Positions 11,381 through 23,808 of a stretch of DNA of 64,000 bases are shown piece by piece (the stretch's first letter is position 1; each line of letters begins with the position of its first letter). This DNA comes from Fremontodendron californicum (lineage: Eukaryota; Streptophyta; Magnoliopsida; Malvales; Malvaceae). The notes below the pieces were generated by a model. The model was not told the origin of the DNA, did not search any database, and worked only from the letters and a program-made list of their open reading frames with translations. The stretch lies in contig JAULJL010000005.1 in NCBI GenBank assembly GCA_030761205.1, positions 8,829,501 through 8,893,500 on the forward strand. The letters are read 5' to 3'. The translations under genes and the position numbers were made by a program.

Positions 11381-13705
11381 GAGTTAATTACATCAATGGT
11401 TCTCAATTTATAGGGCATGTTTTGTATTGGTCCTCAAATTTTAAAACGTATCAATCAGATCCCCAATTTCATAGTTTCGTATCAATTTGATCCTCCCATT
11501 AGCAGAACCGTTAAAATGGATGTTAAATGACATATGACATATGACGTGTAAATCACGAAAAAACCATCTGCTGATGTGGTCCTTTTTTTTTTTTTTTTTC
11601 AAATTTTATATTTTTTTCTCTTTCTTTATAAATAAATACAAAAAATAAAAAAATATTTATATCATAATTTGAATTAATTTTGTAAAAATATAATTAATTT
11701 ATAAACATATAAAATATTTATTTAAATTAATTTTATAAAAACTATTTTTAATTTTTTGTTTCTTTTCTTTTTCTAAAATAAACTAAAACATAAATAATAA
11801 TTTATATTATAATTTAAATTAATTTTATAAATAAATTAAAATTTAAATTAATTTTATAAATATTAAATAATTTATAAAAATATAAAATATTTATTTACAT
11901 TAAGTTTCTAAATTTTTTTATTTCTTCTTTAATATAATTTTTCTTTTTTCTCCTCTTTATAAATAAATACAAAAAATAAATAATAATTATATTATAATTT
12001 AAATTAATTTTATAAAAAGTAATAATTTATAAAATATATAAAAATATTTATTTTCATTAATTATATAAAAATATTTTAAGTTTTTTTACTTTTTTATCTT
12101 TTTCCTTTTTATAAATAAATAAAAATAAAAATAATTTATATTATAATTTAAATTAAATTTTAAAAATTCAAATAATTTATAAAAATAGAAAATATTTACT
12201 TACATTAATTTTATAAAAAAATAAATTTTATTTCCCTTTTTTTCTATCGTTTTTCTTTTTCTAAATAATTTTTTTTTAAATTAAACAATTTATAAATATA
12301 AAATATTTATTTACATTAATTTAATTAAAAATTTATATTTATTTGTGTCGACACCAATTCTAAGTCAAGACGACAACTATCTTGATCGAATCAGCCATGA
12401 AGCGTCAAATCGGGCCTTTCCCGATCTGATGCGAGGGATCAAATTTGGCCTCTTCCAATGCTTATCTGCGTTATGAATGGCAGTTTGGCCGTTCACATGG
12501 TCGGCCTAGCAGTGGGGAGTCAAATCCCCTTTTTCGATTGACAAAAGTTAGGGGGAGAAGAGAAAGAAAAAACAAAAATAAAATAAAATAAATTTAACTT
12601 AAATAAATATTTATATTTGATAAATTATTTAATTTTTTACAAAATTAATTTATTTATAAAAAGGGAAGAAGAAGAAAAAAGTAGAAAATAAAAAATAACA
12701 ATTTTTTATTTAATTAAAATAAATATTTAATTTTTATAAATTATTTAATTATTACAAAATAATTTTTTTATTTAATTATTTATAACATTAAATAAAAAAT
12801 AAGGAAAGAAAATTTATTTTTATAAATTACTATAAATAACAATTTTTACTTTTTTATAAAATATTTAATTTTTTAAAATTTAATTTAAATGAAAATATAA
12901 ATTATTATTTATTTTTATTTGTATTTATTTATAAACAAGAAAAAGTAAAAAGTAAAAAAAGTAAAAAGTAAAAAAAAGTAAAAAACTTAAAGTATTTTTA
13001 TAAAATTAATGCAAATAAATATTTTTTTTATTTTTTATAAATTTTTTAATTTTCATAAAATTAATTGAAAATTATAATATTATAATTATTTATTTTTTGT
13101 ATTTATTTATAAGAAGGAGAAAGAAAATAAAAAATATAATATAGGAAGAAATAAAAAAATTTAGAAAGTTAATGTAAATAAACATTTTATATTTTTATAA
13201 AAAATTTCATATTTATAGAATTAATTTAAATTATATTATAAATTATTATTTATATTTTAGTTTATTTATAAAGAATATAAAATGAAATAAAAAAGAGAAG
13301 GAAAGAAACAAAAAGAATTAAAAATAGTTTTCATAAAATTAATTTAAATAGATATTTTATATGTTTATAAATTAATTATATTTTCACAAAATTAATTCAA
13401 ATCATAATGTAAATTATTTTTTTATTTTTTGTATTTATTTGTAAAAAAGGAGAAAAGAAAATATAAAATTTGAAAAAGAAAAAGAAAAAAGGAATTAAGA
13501 AAAAAGAAAGACCACAACAGCATATGATATTTTCGTAATTTACACGTCAAATGCCATCTGTCATTTAAAACCTAACGATTCTGCTAACGGAAGGACCAAA
13601 TTGATACAAAACTATGAAATCTATTATCTGATTGATACGTTTTGAAGTTTGGAAATCAATATAAAATATGCTCTATATTTTGGGGACCATTGATGTAATT
13701 AACTC
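11381..13705. mobile_element. Long-TIR Mutator-like element, 2.3 kb, non-autonomous
   Basis: The left end is GAGTTAATTACATCAATGG and the right end its inverse; the inverted arms run about 200 bp (to about 11590 and from about 13506). CATAATTAAT flanks both sides (11371-11380 and 13706-13715), a 9-10-bp target duplication. The interior is extremely AT-rich and contains no transposase. The exception is a short GC-richer core at about 12345-12545 that is quite unlike its surroundings and may be captured DNA. A related architecture is seen at 51986-53140. Confidence 0.85.
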
Positions 13706-13802
13706 CATAATTAATATTAATGATTTAGTCGGCTAAACAATGTTTAGCTTCAACATTTTATTTACTTATTATTGTTATAATAATTTTTTTTTTTATGATC
13801 CT

Positions 13803-16800
13803 TGTAGACACCTAATTTTGTCCGGGCCTTTTAAAACCAATTTTGATTTGTCCCTCTCTCGGGTTTAATATTTTTGTAAAAGTCACGGTCGCGATTTTAT
13901 ATTTTTAAAATGTTCTAAATTATATATATCCTTTTTAGCTTTAATTGTTCAAATAAAATCGGACCGTAAAATTACCAATTTTAAAATTTAATTTAAACCT
14001 GAAGTGAAAAGTTTAATCTTGAGTTTTATTAGATTTTTAAAAATAAATTTTTTAATTGAAAATAATTAAAAAAAAAATAAAAAAAAAAAGACTTGAAAAA
14101 AATAAAGGAGGGGTAATTTGGATATTACACATTTTTTTTAGATTAAAAATTGATTATAAATGGATTACTTGAGCAAATAAAAGGGGGGCCGATTATTCCA
14201 AATAAAAAAAAAAGAGGTTGGCGGCTATCGAAATAAAAGCAAAAACCCTCTAGCTCGGTCCTCCTCCTCCTAGAAAATCCCCTCAGCTTCGCCTCCTCTC
14301 TATCTCCCGTAATCGAATCATAAATGAATCAGAATTAAATAAAGCTGTTTCGAGTCTGATACCCAGAGTCGGTGGAGAGAGAAAGGCATTTTTTTTCTTC
14401 ATTTCCATAACCAACATCCAGCAGCCAATAGCCAGCAGCGCAGCCGTCGCAGTGCACTCACCACCTCTCCTCCTCTCTGATTGCTTCACAAGCCACCGAC
14501 GGCGACACTGCACCTTTATTCTCTCGTCAGTCACCTCTCATCCATCCTTCATCTTCACCTCTGTCCCATGAGTCCGTGACCTCCTTTTTTACTCTTACAC
14601 CGGCTCCACTCCAACCACCACTAGAAGATGAGTATATATCTTGAATTTATCTTAGATTAAAAAAATGGAGATGAGTATTTGTATTTGTCCTTTTCTTGAA
14701 AAATGTTGTTGAAGTTGTTAAGTTTATTGAGGGAGTTGATGTTCTTGAAAAATGTTGCCGAGAATTATTGATTAAATTTGAGTTTGATTTGCTGGAAATT
14801 ATTGCTGAAAATTGGAGAAAAGAAAGCTGAAAAATAGATAAACCGACAAATTTAATTGGGTTCGGTTATTTAGTTGTGGTCGGACGGTTTCGGTAATTTT
14901 AGGTGAGGGCGGCCATCTGCCCTTAGCCTTCCGGTTAAATAACAGCGATGGGCAGCCATGGCCTATTAACACATTCCTTGATCATTTTAGTGGGTGCATT
15001 TGACCTTTCAGGTTTATAAAAAAAAAAATAGAAAATAGTAGACTACAGCGTCGCCCCTTTGTATTACACAGGCAACAACCGAGAGCGAGGCAACTTTTTT
15101 GAATTCTTGGTTTTAGGGTTTTGTGTGTCGGGTCATGCGGTTGTTTGTAGGTGAAGGAAAACAGACCGAAATTTCCAACTGTGATTGTCCTAGTATTTAA
15201 TATTTGAGCTTTGACAAGGTTAGTTCCTGAATGGATTTGGAGCAATGTTAGAAAATTTTCAATTTTAATTTGAAAGCAAAAAGGAAAGGAAATGCTGGAA
15301 GGAGTGGTTCATCAGGTGCTACTAGGATATCTTGGGCGATACGTGAAGGATTTCTCAAGGGACCAAGTGAAGGTCACTCTTTGGAACATCGAGGTTGAAT
15401 TGAAGGACATAGACCTCATTCTCGAAGCCATTGATTATCTGCAGTTGCCTTTTGCTCTTAAGCAAGGTCGAGTTGGGAGACTCAGCATTAAGGTTCCTTG
15501 GAATTTGATTGGAGGTGAACCCATTCTTATTGCTTTGGAAAATGTTTTCTTTTCTGTAACCCCCCGAGATTCTTGGTTCAGATTAATTAATAGTTCGCCA
15601 CCAAGTTTGTTTTTATTCTCATGATATACCGGGGCATATCAATTTTTTCGGATTATGTGATTACGGACTCAAAATTCCTAACCATCCTTTATTTTCCCGG
15701 AAATATTTTAAAAATCCAAAAACAATTTTTCAAGACTATTTTTCGAAGTAAAAACTTTTTTAAGACCTTCGGGCATTTGTTTTCAAAACCTCCGGGTTAC
15801 AATTCTTCAAATCCTTTGGGCATTGTGTATTTTTTTTAAAAAAAACCTTCGGGTCCGTTTTTGCTAAATCCGATTTAAGTATCTTTCTAAGGTAGTCGAA
15901 TACCTTTTTAGGTATACGGATGTCTTTACTTTAAGGAAGAAATACATCTACATGCATTGCATTTTCAAAATGTTTTTACTTAATTTGTCATAAAAACGTA
16001 CTTTTCGTTTTATTAAACATTTGGCGAGAATTAGTTCCCGATCTTTGCCGGATTTGCCGGGGAGGTTAGGGAATTATTCAACGCACGTGTTTATAGAATC
16101 GAAACGTATGGTTTTCATTTTACTCGGAATCATGTAAATACCATATGAAAGAATTATTTTCCAAGCTTTGCCGGGTTTGCCGGGAAGCACGATAATATTT
16201 TTCGATATATTCTATTTATGCGATTCCTCACATGAATAATTCATTTCAAATAATGATGTGTGCATGTGACCATGATGTGATTATGAATATTTTGTGGTGG
16301 TGCCATTTTGGTGATTATGCCATGTCATGCATATTTCCATGTCATTCATTTTGCATTGATTTCCATATTATCATGTCATTCATATGCCATGTCATTTTTG
16401 CATGTCATGACGATTTCATTCACATGACATTCATGTTCATGCCATGTCATTCATATGCCATGTCATTTTGTTCACATGAAATCCATTCTTATGCTATGTC
16501 ATTTTGTTTGCCATGTCGATTTCATTCACATGACATTCATTCTTATGCCGTGTCATTTATATGCCATGTCATTCGTTTGCCACATCATTTAGGTTTAAAA
16601 CCATGCATTTCATTCATTATGTTTGCTGCATTGTTTCATGCATTTCATGTTCATGTCACTTGAATAATGACTTGAGCCAATTAATGGTTCAAAGTCATGC
16701 TCTCTTGAGCACACTTGTGGAAAATTAAGTTTGTCAAGTTGATTATTCTACCTTTGTGGTTTTTTTACTTAGCCAATTTTTATCTAACTTTCAAAAAGTC

Positions 16801-18486
16801 CTAGCTACTGTTTGCAAGTCATTTTATGAGTTTCAAATATTTTTACTTTGATTTTTAAATGATTTTATCAAAGGCAAAAATGTGTTGGCAAAGCAGTTTT
16901 TTCTCCTCCAAAAACTTGTACATCTCTGATTTTTCTGGGAGTTCATCTTTCATCAGAAAATTAAGCCGATTTTTTCTCGTGTAGTTTTACATGTCCTGAG
17001 TCTCCAGTATGTTTTTCAGAATTTTTAGAATTTTTAAAAATAGGGTAAAAAATCATGGATTAAAACTGGACAGTGGAGTCAGAATTGAATTTAAAGAAAA
17101 ACCATTTTTCTGTTTTGGTTCATTTACTTAGAGTGGGCTGATTAGGAGGGTTAGCTACTGACTTAGGGTAATTTATAAGCCTTTTTAAACTCTAAAAATG
17201 GTTTTTCAAGTCCCGGGTTAAGGGTAGTCAAGTCCGGATTTTTTAAACTTAGGAAATTAGAGCCATTTAAAAAATTTTAGCCCAGTTTTTATTTTTAATT
17301 CAAGTTTCTCAAAATTGTTTTCAAACAATCACAAAGTATTTTGGTTTTAGAATATTTAATTTGACATATTTTCCTAAGGTAGCCGGATATCTTTTTAGAT
17401 ATACGGATTTCCTTAATTAAAGGAAAAAATACATTTCATGCATTGCATTTTTATATTCATGCATTTTATATAATATGTGATTCTTGCCATAATAATTTCT
17501 ATGATATTGTTGTTATTTTGATTTATATTTTTTGATGTTACATGGTTTATTATGTGGTTTTGAATATTTCATGATATCATATGCTTTTATTTAGTTATTT
17601 TTATTTAGTATATACTATGTTCATGCATTATTATTTTCATGCATATTATATGATAGCATTATTTTATTCCATGTCATTTAAATTATATGCCATACCATTC
17701 ATATTTATCATGTCATTTAGGTTGTATTATATTATTTAGATTTTACTATGTCATTTTATTTATGTCATGCATATACATATTCATATCTTTTAAAATGTTT
17801 TCAAAAGGATAATGATTTTTCAATAAAAATGAAGATATTCCCGAGCTAAAATAATTCATGAGTTCTCTACCAGGTTTGCTGGAGGGAATATCATCAATTA
17901 TTATTAATAAAGGAATATTTTTCTTTCAAAAAAGAGAATGATTCGGAAAGTTTTCCAAAACTAATAAAAATTTCTATATTTTGCCACGTTTGTTGGGGAA
18001 TATAGGAAAATTTTGAATTTATAAATTCCGAATCATTTTCAATAAAAAATGGAATTATTTTTCTTTAAATTGGGAATTAACTTGAAATACTAAATTAAAA
18101 ACCAATTTTTACCGAGACTTGAGATAACACACGATTAATAAGGTACCGATTTATACGGGCGTTGTGGGGGTGCTAATCCTTCCCCACACGTAACCGACTC
18201 CCGAACCCGCTTCCTTGATTTCTCTGGTTTAAAACGCAGACTTGAAATTGGTTTTTAAAATATTTTAATTAATTTTTAAAATATTTTATAAAACCGGTTT
18301 TAATAGGTGGCCGATCACACCTAGCTAAAAAAAGATTGGTGGCGACTCCATATCTTTTTCTAAGGTCATTTTCAAAACCTTCATTTTTCTCGAGGAATTA
18401 AGTCGACTTTTTCTCGATTTTTTAATGTCACGCTTAACGAATAATATAGTCTTGCGATGAGACTCGTTATTTTTTAGGTTGCAACA
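13803..18486 (+). mobile_element. Solo-LTR-like Gypsy-type element, 4.7 kb, carrying a gene fragment
   Basis: It begins TGTAGACACC and ends GGTTGCAACA (TG...CA), flanked by a perfect 5-bp duplication ATCCT (13798-13802 and 18487-18491). The segment near 18155-18215 (GGGGGTGCTAATCCTTCCCC) and the phrase GGTGGCGACTCC near 18350 resemble what I recall from the ends of large plant Gypsy LTRs. No second terminal copy, PBS or polyprotein is visible, so I read it as a solo LTR or LARD-like derivative. Internally AAGGTAG...TATACGGAT recurs at about 15887 and 17378, GCCGGGTTTGCCGGGAA-like phrases recur, and a CATGTCATT-rich array occupies about 16300-16650. Confidence 0.72.
15292..15597 (+). pseudogene. 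VPS13 (chorein N-terminal) gene fragment
   Basis: The frame beginning MLEGVVHQVLLGYLGRYVKD, followed by ILEAIDYLQLPFALKQGRVG and RLSIKVPW, is the chorein N-terminal domain of plant VPS13-type bulk lipid-transfer proteins, which act at membrane contact sites. Only about the first 95 codons are present; the family has several thousand residues. Similarity stops near 15580 (SVTPRDSW) and the frame then runs into LTR sequence. Upstream bases from about 14990 may be the matching 5' untranslated region. The fragment lies wholly inside the solo-LTR-like element, so I infer capture. No intron interrupts the piece. It cannot make a working VPS13. Confidence 0.8.
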
Positions 18487-18876
18487 ATCCTACCATTAAT
18501 GTTATAATAACTTAAATAAATATTTTTACCATTAATGTTAAGTATATGTTTTTTCTGCCTATGTTAAATGTTAAAAATTTACTCTTCAGAAAAATGTTAA
18601 AATTTTACTTTATTTAACTTTCAATAAGCAAACGAATACTTAGTGGTCAAGATTATTATCTTTGTTATATTAATATTTAAGTGGTAAACAACAATGGAGG
18701 AATACTGTGACACCAAATTATAGATAATTCCTTTTTCTAGATATCATAATTTTAACCATTTAAGTTATTTTACTTTGCCAAATCTAAAGGATCATACACA
18801 CCTTTCATTTCTTCATCACTACACCCCATGAAAGAAATTGTCAATTAATATTAAATATGGAATAGAAGGTGAAGAC

Positions 18877-19150
18877 TAGACCTGCTCATGGGTTGGGTCG
18901 GGCTGCAATCCGGTTTTTTTTCAAATTTTTTGCTCAAGCCCGACCTTGGATAGGGCCGAGCTGGTAGGCTCGAATTTACTGTTCATCGTATTAAAAAAAA
19001 TATTTTTTTATTTTTTATAATTAAAATAAAATAAAATAATATTATTATAATAAAAAAAATATTGTTTCGAGTCGAGCCGGATCAAAAATATCTTGTTTAG
19101 ACTCGGCCCAATACGGGTCGGATGGACTGTCCGACCCATGAGCAGGTCTA
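18877..19150. mobile_element. hAT-like MITE, 274 bp
   Basis: The ends are TAGACCTGCTCATGGGTTGG and the inverse CCATGAGCAGGTCTA. The 8-bp target duplication GTGAAGAC is perfect (18869-18876 and 19151-19158). It is a short member of the GGGTCGGGC family, with an AT-rich centre and no coding capacity. Confidence 0.92.
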
Positions 19151-19158
19151 GTGAAGAC

Positions 19159-21497
19159 TATTTGGTCCTTAAGACTCCCATGATGAGGAGAAATTATTAG
19201 GTAGTCCCTTCCTACCACATCAGCTATGATCTCTTCCAATAATATTATACCACATAAGCATCTTTTACATGTCATATCTGACTAAGTTGGACACGAGAGA
19301 CAAATACAAACGGTGTTAACTCTAAAACGTTACTAAGAGAAAAGAAAAGGTTGTCGTTTAAGTGAACAAAGGGAACAAGATGTTTAAACAGGTTGGAATT
19401 ACCCTCATGTAATCTGAAAAGAAAGCAATTTCGAGTCTTCTTTATTTTGTTGTTTTCAGTTCTAAATCGGGAGATACCACCATTGAGAATCTTTCTCTGT
19501 TTAGCCAGAATTTCAAGATGTGTTGCTGGGTTTTAACTTTTAAGCATCTTACAAGAATTTTATCCCACATTTCATATTGTTCATGTAAAAAAATCGACTT
19601 AATTTTCTGATCAAAGATGAATTCCCAGAAAAATTGGAGATGTACGAGTTGTTTTGAGGAGAAAAAACTGCTTTGTTTTTCTTTAAAATCAATTCTGACT
19701 CCACTGTCCAGTTTTAATCCACGATTTTTTACCCTATTTTTAAAACTTCCAAAAATTCTGAAAAAATTATTGGAGACTCAGGACATGTAAAAATACACGG
19801 GAAAAAATCGACTTAATTTTCTGATCAAAGATGAATTCCCAGAAAAATCAGAGATGTACGAGTTTTGGGTGGAGAAAAAAAAACTGCTTTGCCAACACAT
19901 TTTTTTTTTGTCTTTGATAAAATCATTTAAAAATAAAAATATTTGAAACTCATCATTTCATATTGTTCACAGGAGACTACTGAGATCATGTTTTCATGGT
20001 AGTTTGATTTGTATTTTACTGGTATATGGTAGACAGATGAGAGTTTTTCTTTTAATTTAGTATTATAGGTTTAGGATTTTGTGAACAGGATTTGTAAAAG
20101 ATGCACCAGCCTTCTTTTAAATCAGTTTACCTTAGATTGCTTCATTTGTTCATAGCTCTTCTACTCCACGCAGCCAGAGCTTAATAATATCTGGTTGCAC
20201 ATCAAGTGTATGTGATTTTGTTTATGTGGATTTATTGCTATTGAATTAAAATTTGGTGTTTCAATTTCCTTCAGTTTTGCTTTATTTTATCTTTAAGATA
20301 TATGAATAGTCTTCCCATCATAATATTTGTAAATATATCCATTTTTTAGTAAAATTTTGAATCTAAGAGTGAACAAATTTTTTTGAGACGAGGTTGAATA
20401 GAATTTATCTTAATTTTCTGTTAACTTTTGTGATTTAACGTTCATTTTTATTTATTGTTTAGTTAGATATTACATGTAAAAAAATATTTATGTGGTGTAA
20501 TATTATTGAAAAAGATCATAACTAATCTGGTAGGAATGGTTTAACTAATAATTTCTCCATGATGAGGTTAGATACATAATCTTTTAGCTCCAAAATACTT
20601 AATTCTCTCTTTGTTTTTAAACAAATATGGAAATTAAAGAATGTTAAACAAAGTTTCATTTTAATTTGTTTAAAAGGTAATAGATAATTAGGATATAAAA
20701 AACAGAAGAAAAAAAAAATGTCAAAAGAAATCATCACAGTTCAAGAGGAGCATGACTCATGAGCCTCGTTACCATTATCACATGCATCAAAGTTTCTTTT
20801 TTTTTTTTTTAATCTTTTTTTCCTTTTTATCATTTTTAAGTGAAGTGATGACATGCAGGGACATCATGTGTTCTAAAATCATGCTTTCTCTTTAAGAAAT
20901 CATCAATCACCACGTGGCATACAATTTAATAAATAAATTTCATGATGTGTAAAGTGTGATGTTGAATATTGTTTTCTTTTTCTTTTTAATACATAAAAAG
21001 ATTAAAATCTTTGATCCAATTTTTTTTTTTTTTAAATCTCTATATTCAACCTTCATTCTCAAGTCAACTATATATATTAACTACAAAATAATTCCTTTTT
21101 TCTCGGCATATAATTCCTTTCTTTTCTTTGGCATAGCTGCCCTGGTGTTTCTTTTAAAAGATTATTTGAAGATTTGTTTTTAATTAGCTAATTATAGATC
21201 TGTTTATGGTCATATTCGAATGACAAAAAAATTTATTGTTTATGATCTGATTTGACTTGTTGAATTTTGAAAGTTTTTTTATTCTTTAATATTAAAATTT
21301 TATATTTAAAAAAAAAAAAAACAAATTCAGATCGATCAAGTCAAACCCAAATTTAAAAAACTTTGTTCAACAATAAATTCTTGGACATTTCTATCTAACC
21401 AGTTCATCCCAATTCCCAAGTGATAATAACATTTTATTCATAAGAGCATGTGTTCAAGTTCTTTGACTTGCACCTGATTATTTTACTCAATGAAAAT

Positions 21498-21534
<37 letters not shown>

Positions 21535-22040
21535 TTAAAATAAGTGAAATTGAATCCCTTCTAAAAAAATCATTGATTTGGAGCTTATATAATTTTGATT
21601 AAATCATGATTTGATAAATAAAAAAAAAATACACACGAAAAGAATTAAAAAACTTGGAAGAAGATATATACGTGGACCTAACAAGCTTTAAGGGGAATCC
21701 AGCACATGGAGAATGCACAATGGAACATTATTCTTGTCAGAGAGGATTATTAATATATCCTAACTAAATTAAATTACATTAATCCAAAACCCTTATTCTG
21801 CATAATGAAAAAAAGCTTGCAAAACCTCTCTGTCTGTCAGTCATGTTTTTTATTTATATAAGTTTTAGTTGAATCATAAACCTAATTTTGAAGCTAAACT
21901 TTGTTGTGTTTTTTAATTGAGGTTTTTAGTTGAGGTAAGTGAAACTTTGCAATTCAATTCAAATCAGAGGTAGATACTGCTGAAACTATCAAATTTTGCG
22001 AGGACCACAGCTTTAAGGTACAATCGTACAAGATTAGTCA
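19159..22040. other. Intergenic DNA, no gene seen
   Basis: Apart from the inverted LTR fragment at 19584-19953 I find no gene. The sequence is AT-rich, with a TA microsatellite near 21502-21532. Confidence 0.5.
19584..19953 (-). mobile_element. Inverted, internally duplicated LTR fragment between 16-bp direct repeats
   Basis: This stretch is recognisably the reverse complement of about 16870-17110 in the solo-LTR-like element, for example AAATCGACTTAATTTTCTGA. That phrase and its neighbours occur twice, near 19590 and 19803. The 16-mer CATTTCATATTGTTCA flanks the insert at 19568-19583 and 19954-19969. This fits an inserted filler fragment with a target duplication, or repair between short repeats. 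Confidence 0.7.
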
Positions 22041-22167
22041 TAGACCCTATTCATGGGTTGGATCATAGCCTAATTTTTTTTTTTACTCAAGTTTGATCCT
22101 GAACGGGTTCGGATTAATTCCTTTTATTATTTAAATAATATTAAAAAATTATATATATATATATATT

Positions 22168-23672
22168 TGTTGAGGGTTTTGTTTTGGTTCAGTATTTCTG
22201 CTGGTCTTAGGAGGACTATTTATGTTTATACTGACGGGTCGCCATGAGCCACGTGCTATGGTCTGACTAGGGACAAGTGGTGGAGGCCCCACGTGGGTTC
22301 TGAGGTGATGGCGGCGATGTGATTGGCAAAGCGGCTGTCGGAGAAACCGCGTTGCCTCTCGAAGTGATGGGTGGTAAGGGTCGCCCGACAGTTCAAGGTT
22401 TGGCGAGCCCTGGCTGGTTCAAAGCCTGGCAGGCCCATTCTTGGGTCTTTTTCCCTGGTCCACGTTTGTTGAGGATTTGTTGGCCTGAAGGACCCATTAG
22501 ACCTGGAGGCAAGGTAGTCAGTACTGTACCGGTGGATGTACCGTTTTTGTTTTGATACTGGTATGTACTGGTATCGGTGTGTTTCAGTGTACCGTTTCAG
22601 GTTTACCGATATTTTTCAAATATTTTTTCATATATCTATATGTATAACCTATTTTCAAGTTTTTTAATAAAATATATATTATATACACATGAAATATACA
22701 TCCATTACATCCATTACATGCATATATATGTTTTTATGCAAATATAAATTTTAAATATTTAATATCTAAAATTTTTAAACATCAAATAGGTAAAATAAAT
22801 GTTAAAATGTTAAAAAATATAGTAAATTATTATTAATTATGTTCAATAGCCTAATTTAATGAATATATTTTATTTTTAAATGTAATTATGAAAAAAAAAA
22901 TGATCATGACATAAAAAATATTGAAAATGGTTTAAAAAATCAAATAAGTTAATTTTTAATTTAAAAAAAATCAAAATCTTGTACCAACCGGTACAGACCG
23001 GTACGTACCGGTACTGATCGGTACAGACCGATATAGGCCGGTACCAAAACCGGAACAAAACTAAAGGCTGTCTGTACCAGTTTAGTTAAAAACTGGGACG
23101 TACTAGCCGATACCGATCGGTACCACCGGTATCGAAACGGTATCGACCACCATGCCTGGAGGGCCTAATGGGTTTAACAATTGCCCCCCAGGCGAGGCGG
23201 TGGTCATAAAGTGGCCGTCGACGAGCCTGTTGTTAAGGGTTTTGTTTTGGTGCAAGGAGATCCTAACGGAGAAGGCTGGAGAGGCAGGCAGATCAACGAT
23301 GCTTAGTGTGAAAAGTGTCTAGAGTCTTTCTGCTGGCCTTAGGAGGGTTATTTGTACTTTTACTGATGGGTCGCCATGCACCACATGTTATGGCCTGACT
23401 AGGGAAAAGTGGTCGAGGCCCCATGTGGGTTCTGAGATGATGGGTGACGATGTGATAGGAAAAACGGCCATCGGATAGGCCGTGTGGCCTCTCGAAGTGA
23501 TGGATGGTTAGGGTCGCTCGGCAGTTCAAGGTTTGGAGAGTCCTGGCTGGTTCAAAGCCTGACGAGCCCATTCTTGGGTCTCCTTCCCTTGTCCACGTTT
23601 GTTGAGGATTTGTTGGGCCTAACAGTTGGCATGAAAGGCCCATTAGGCCTGGAGGGTCTAATGGGTTTAACA
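22168..23672 (-). mobile_element. TRIM-like miniature LTR retroelement
   Basis: The left LTR is 22168-23179 (interrupted by 22510-23154) and the right LTR is 23231-23672. Both begin TGTT(G/A)AGGGTTTTG and end GGGTTTAACA. A 5-bp duplication ATATT flanks the whole (22163-22167 and 23673-23677). Only 51 bases lie between the LTRs. Read on the minus strand these end in CCTGGGGGGCAAT, a polypurine-like tract, so the element probably points leftward. No PBS starting TGG is seen. The left LTR lacks about 70 bases present in the right one. It has no coding capacity. Confidence 0.8.
22510..23154. mobile_element. hAT-like MITE rich in ACCGGTAC motifs
   Basis: It sits inside the left LTR of the element above. 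The perfect 8-bp duplication CCTGGAGG flanks it (22502-22509 and 23155-23162). The left end is CAAGGTAGTCAGTACTGTAC; read inward from the right, the end is CATGGTGGTCGATACCGT. ACCGGTAC and GATCGGTAC motifs cluster near both ends. The middle is AT-rich. Confidence 0.88.
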
Positions 23673-23808
23673 ATATTAATATTTATATATTTTTATAATT
23701 CAATTTATATAAAAAATAATTTTTATTATATAAACGGTAATTCGAATCGCATCGAACTGAAGTAAAAAAAATTCTACCCAAATCCGACCCATCCCTTAAG
23801 CAGGTCTG

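Larger units (their letters stand above)
22041..23808. mobile_element. hAT-like MITE split by a nested insertion (outer shell)
   Basis: The left part begins TAGACCCTATTCATGGGTTGG and the right part ends CCATCCCTTAAGCAGGTCTG, the inverse-related end of the same family as 18877-19150. The LTR element at 22168-23672 interrupts its AT-rich centre. A clean 8-bp target duplication is not visible, so the outer limits are approximate. Confidence 0.65.

Noticed and set aside
16232..16663. 143-codon open frame with recurring HSYAMSF-like peptides
   Set aside because: It follows a CATGTCATT-type repeat array inside an LTR; no domain, no gene context.
22319..22555. 78-codon frame and its minus-strand partner
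   Set aside because: They lie within the LTR of a TRIM-like element, with similar frames in the other LTR; no protein similarity.
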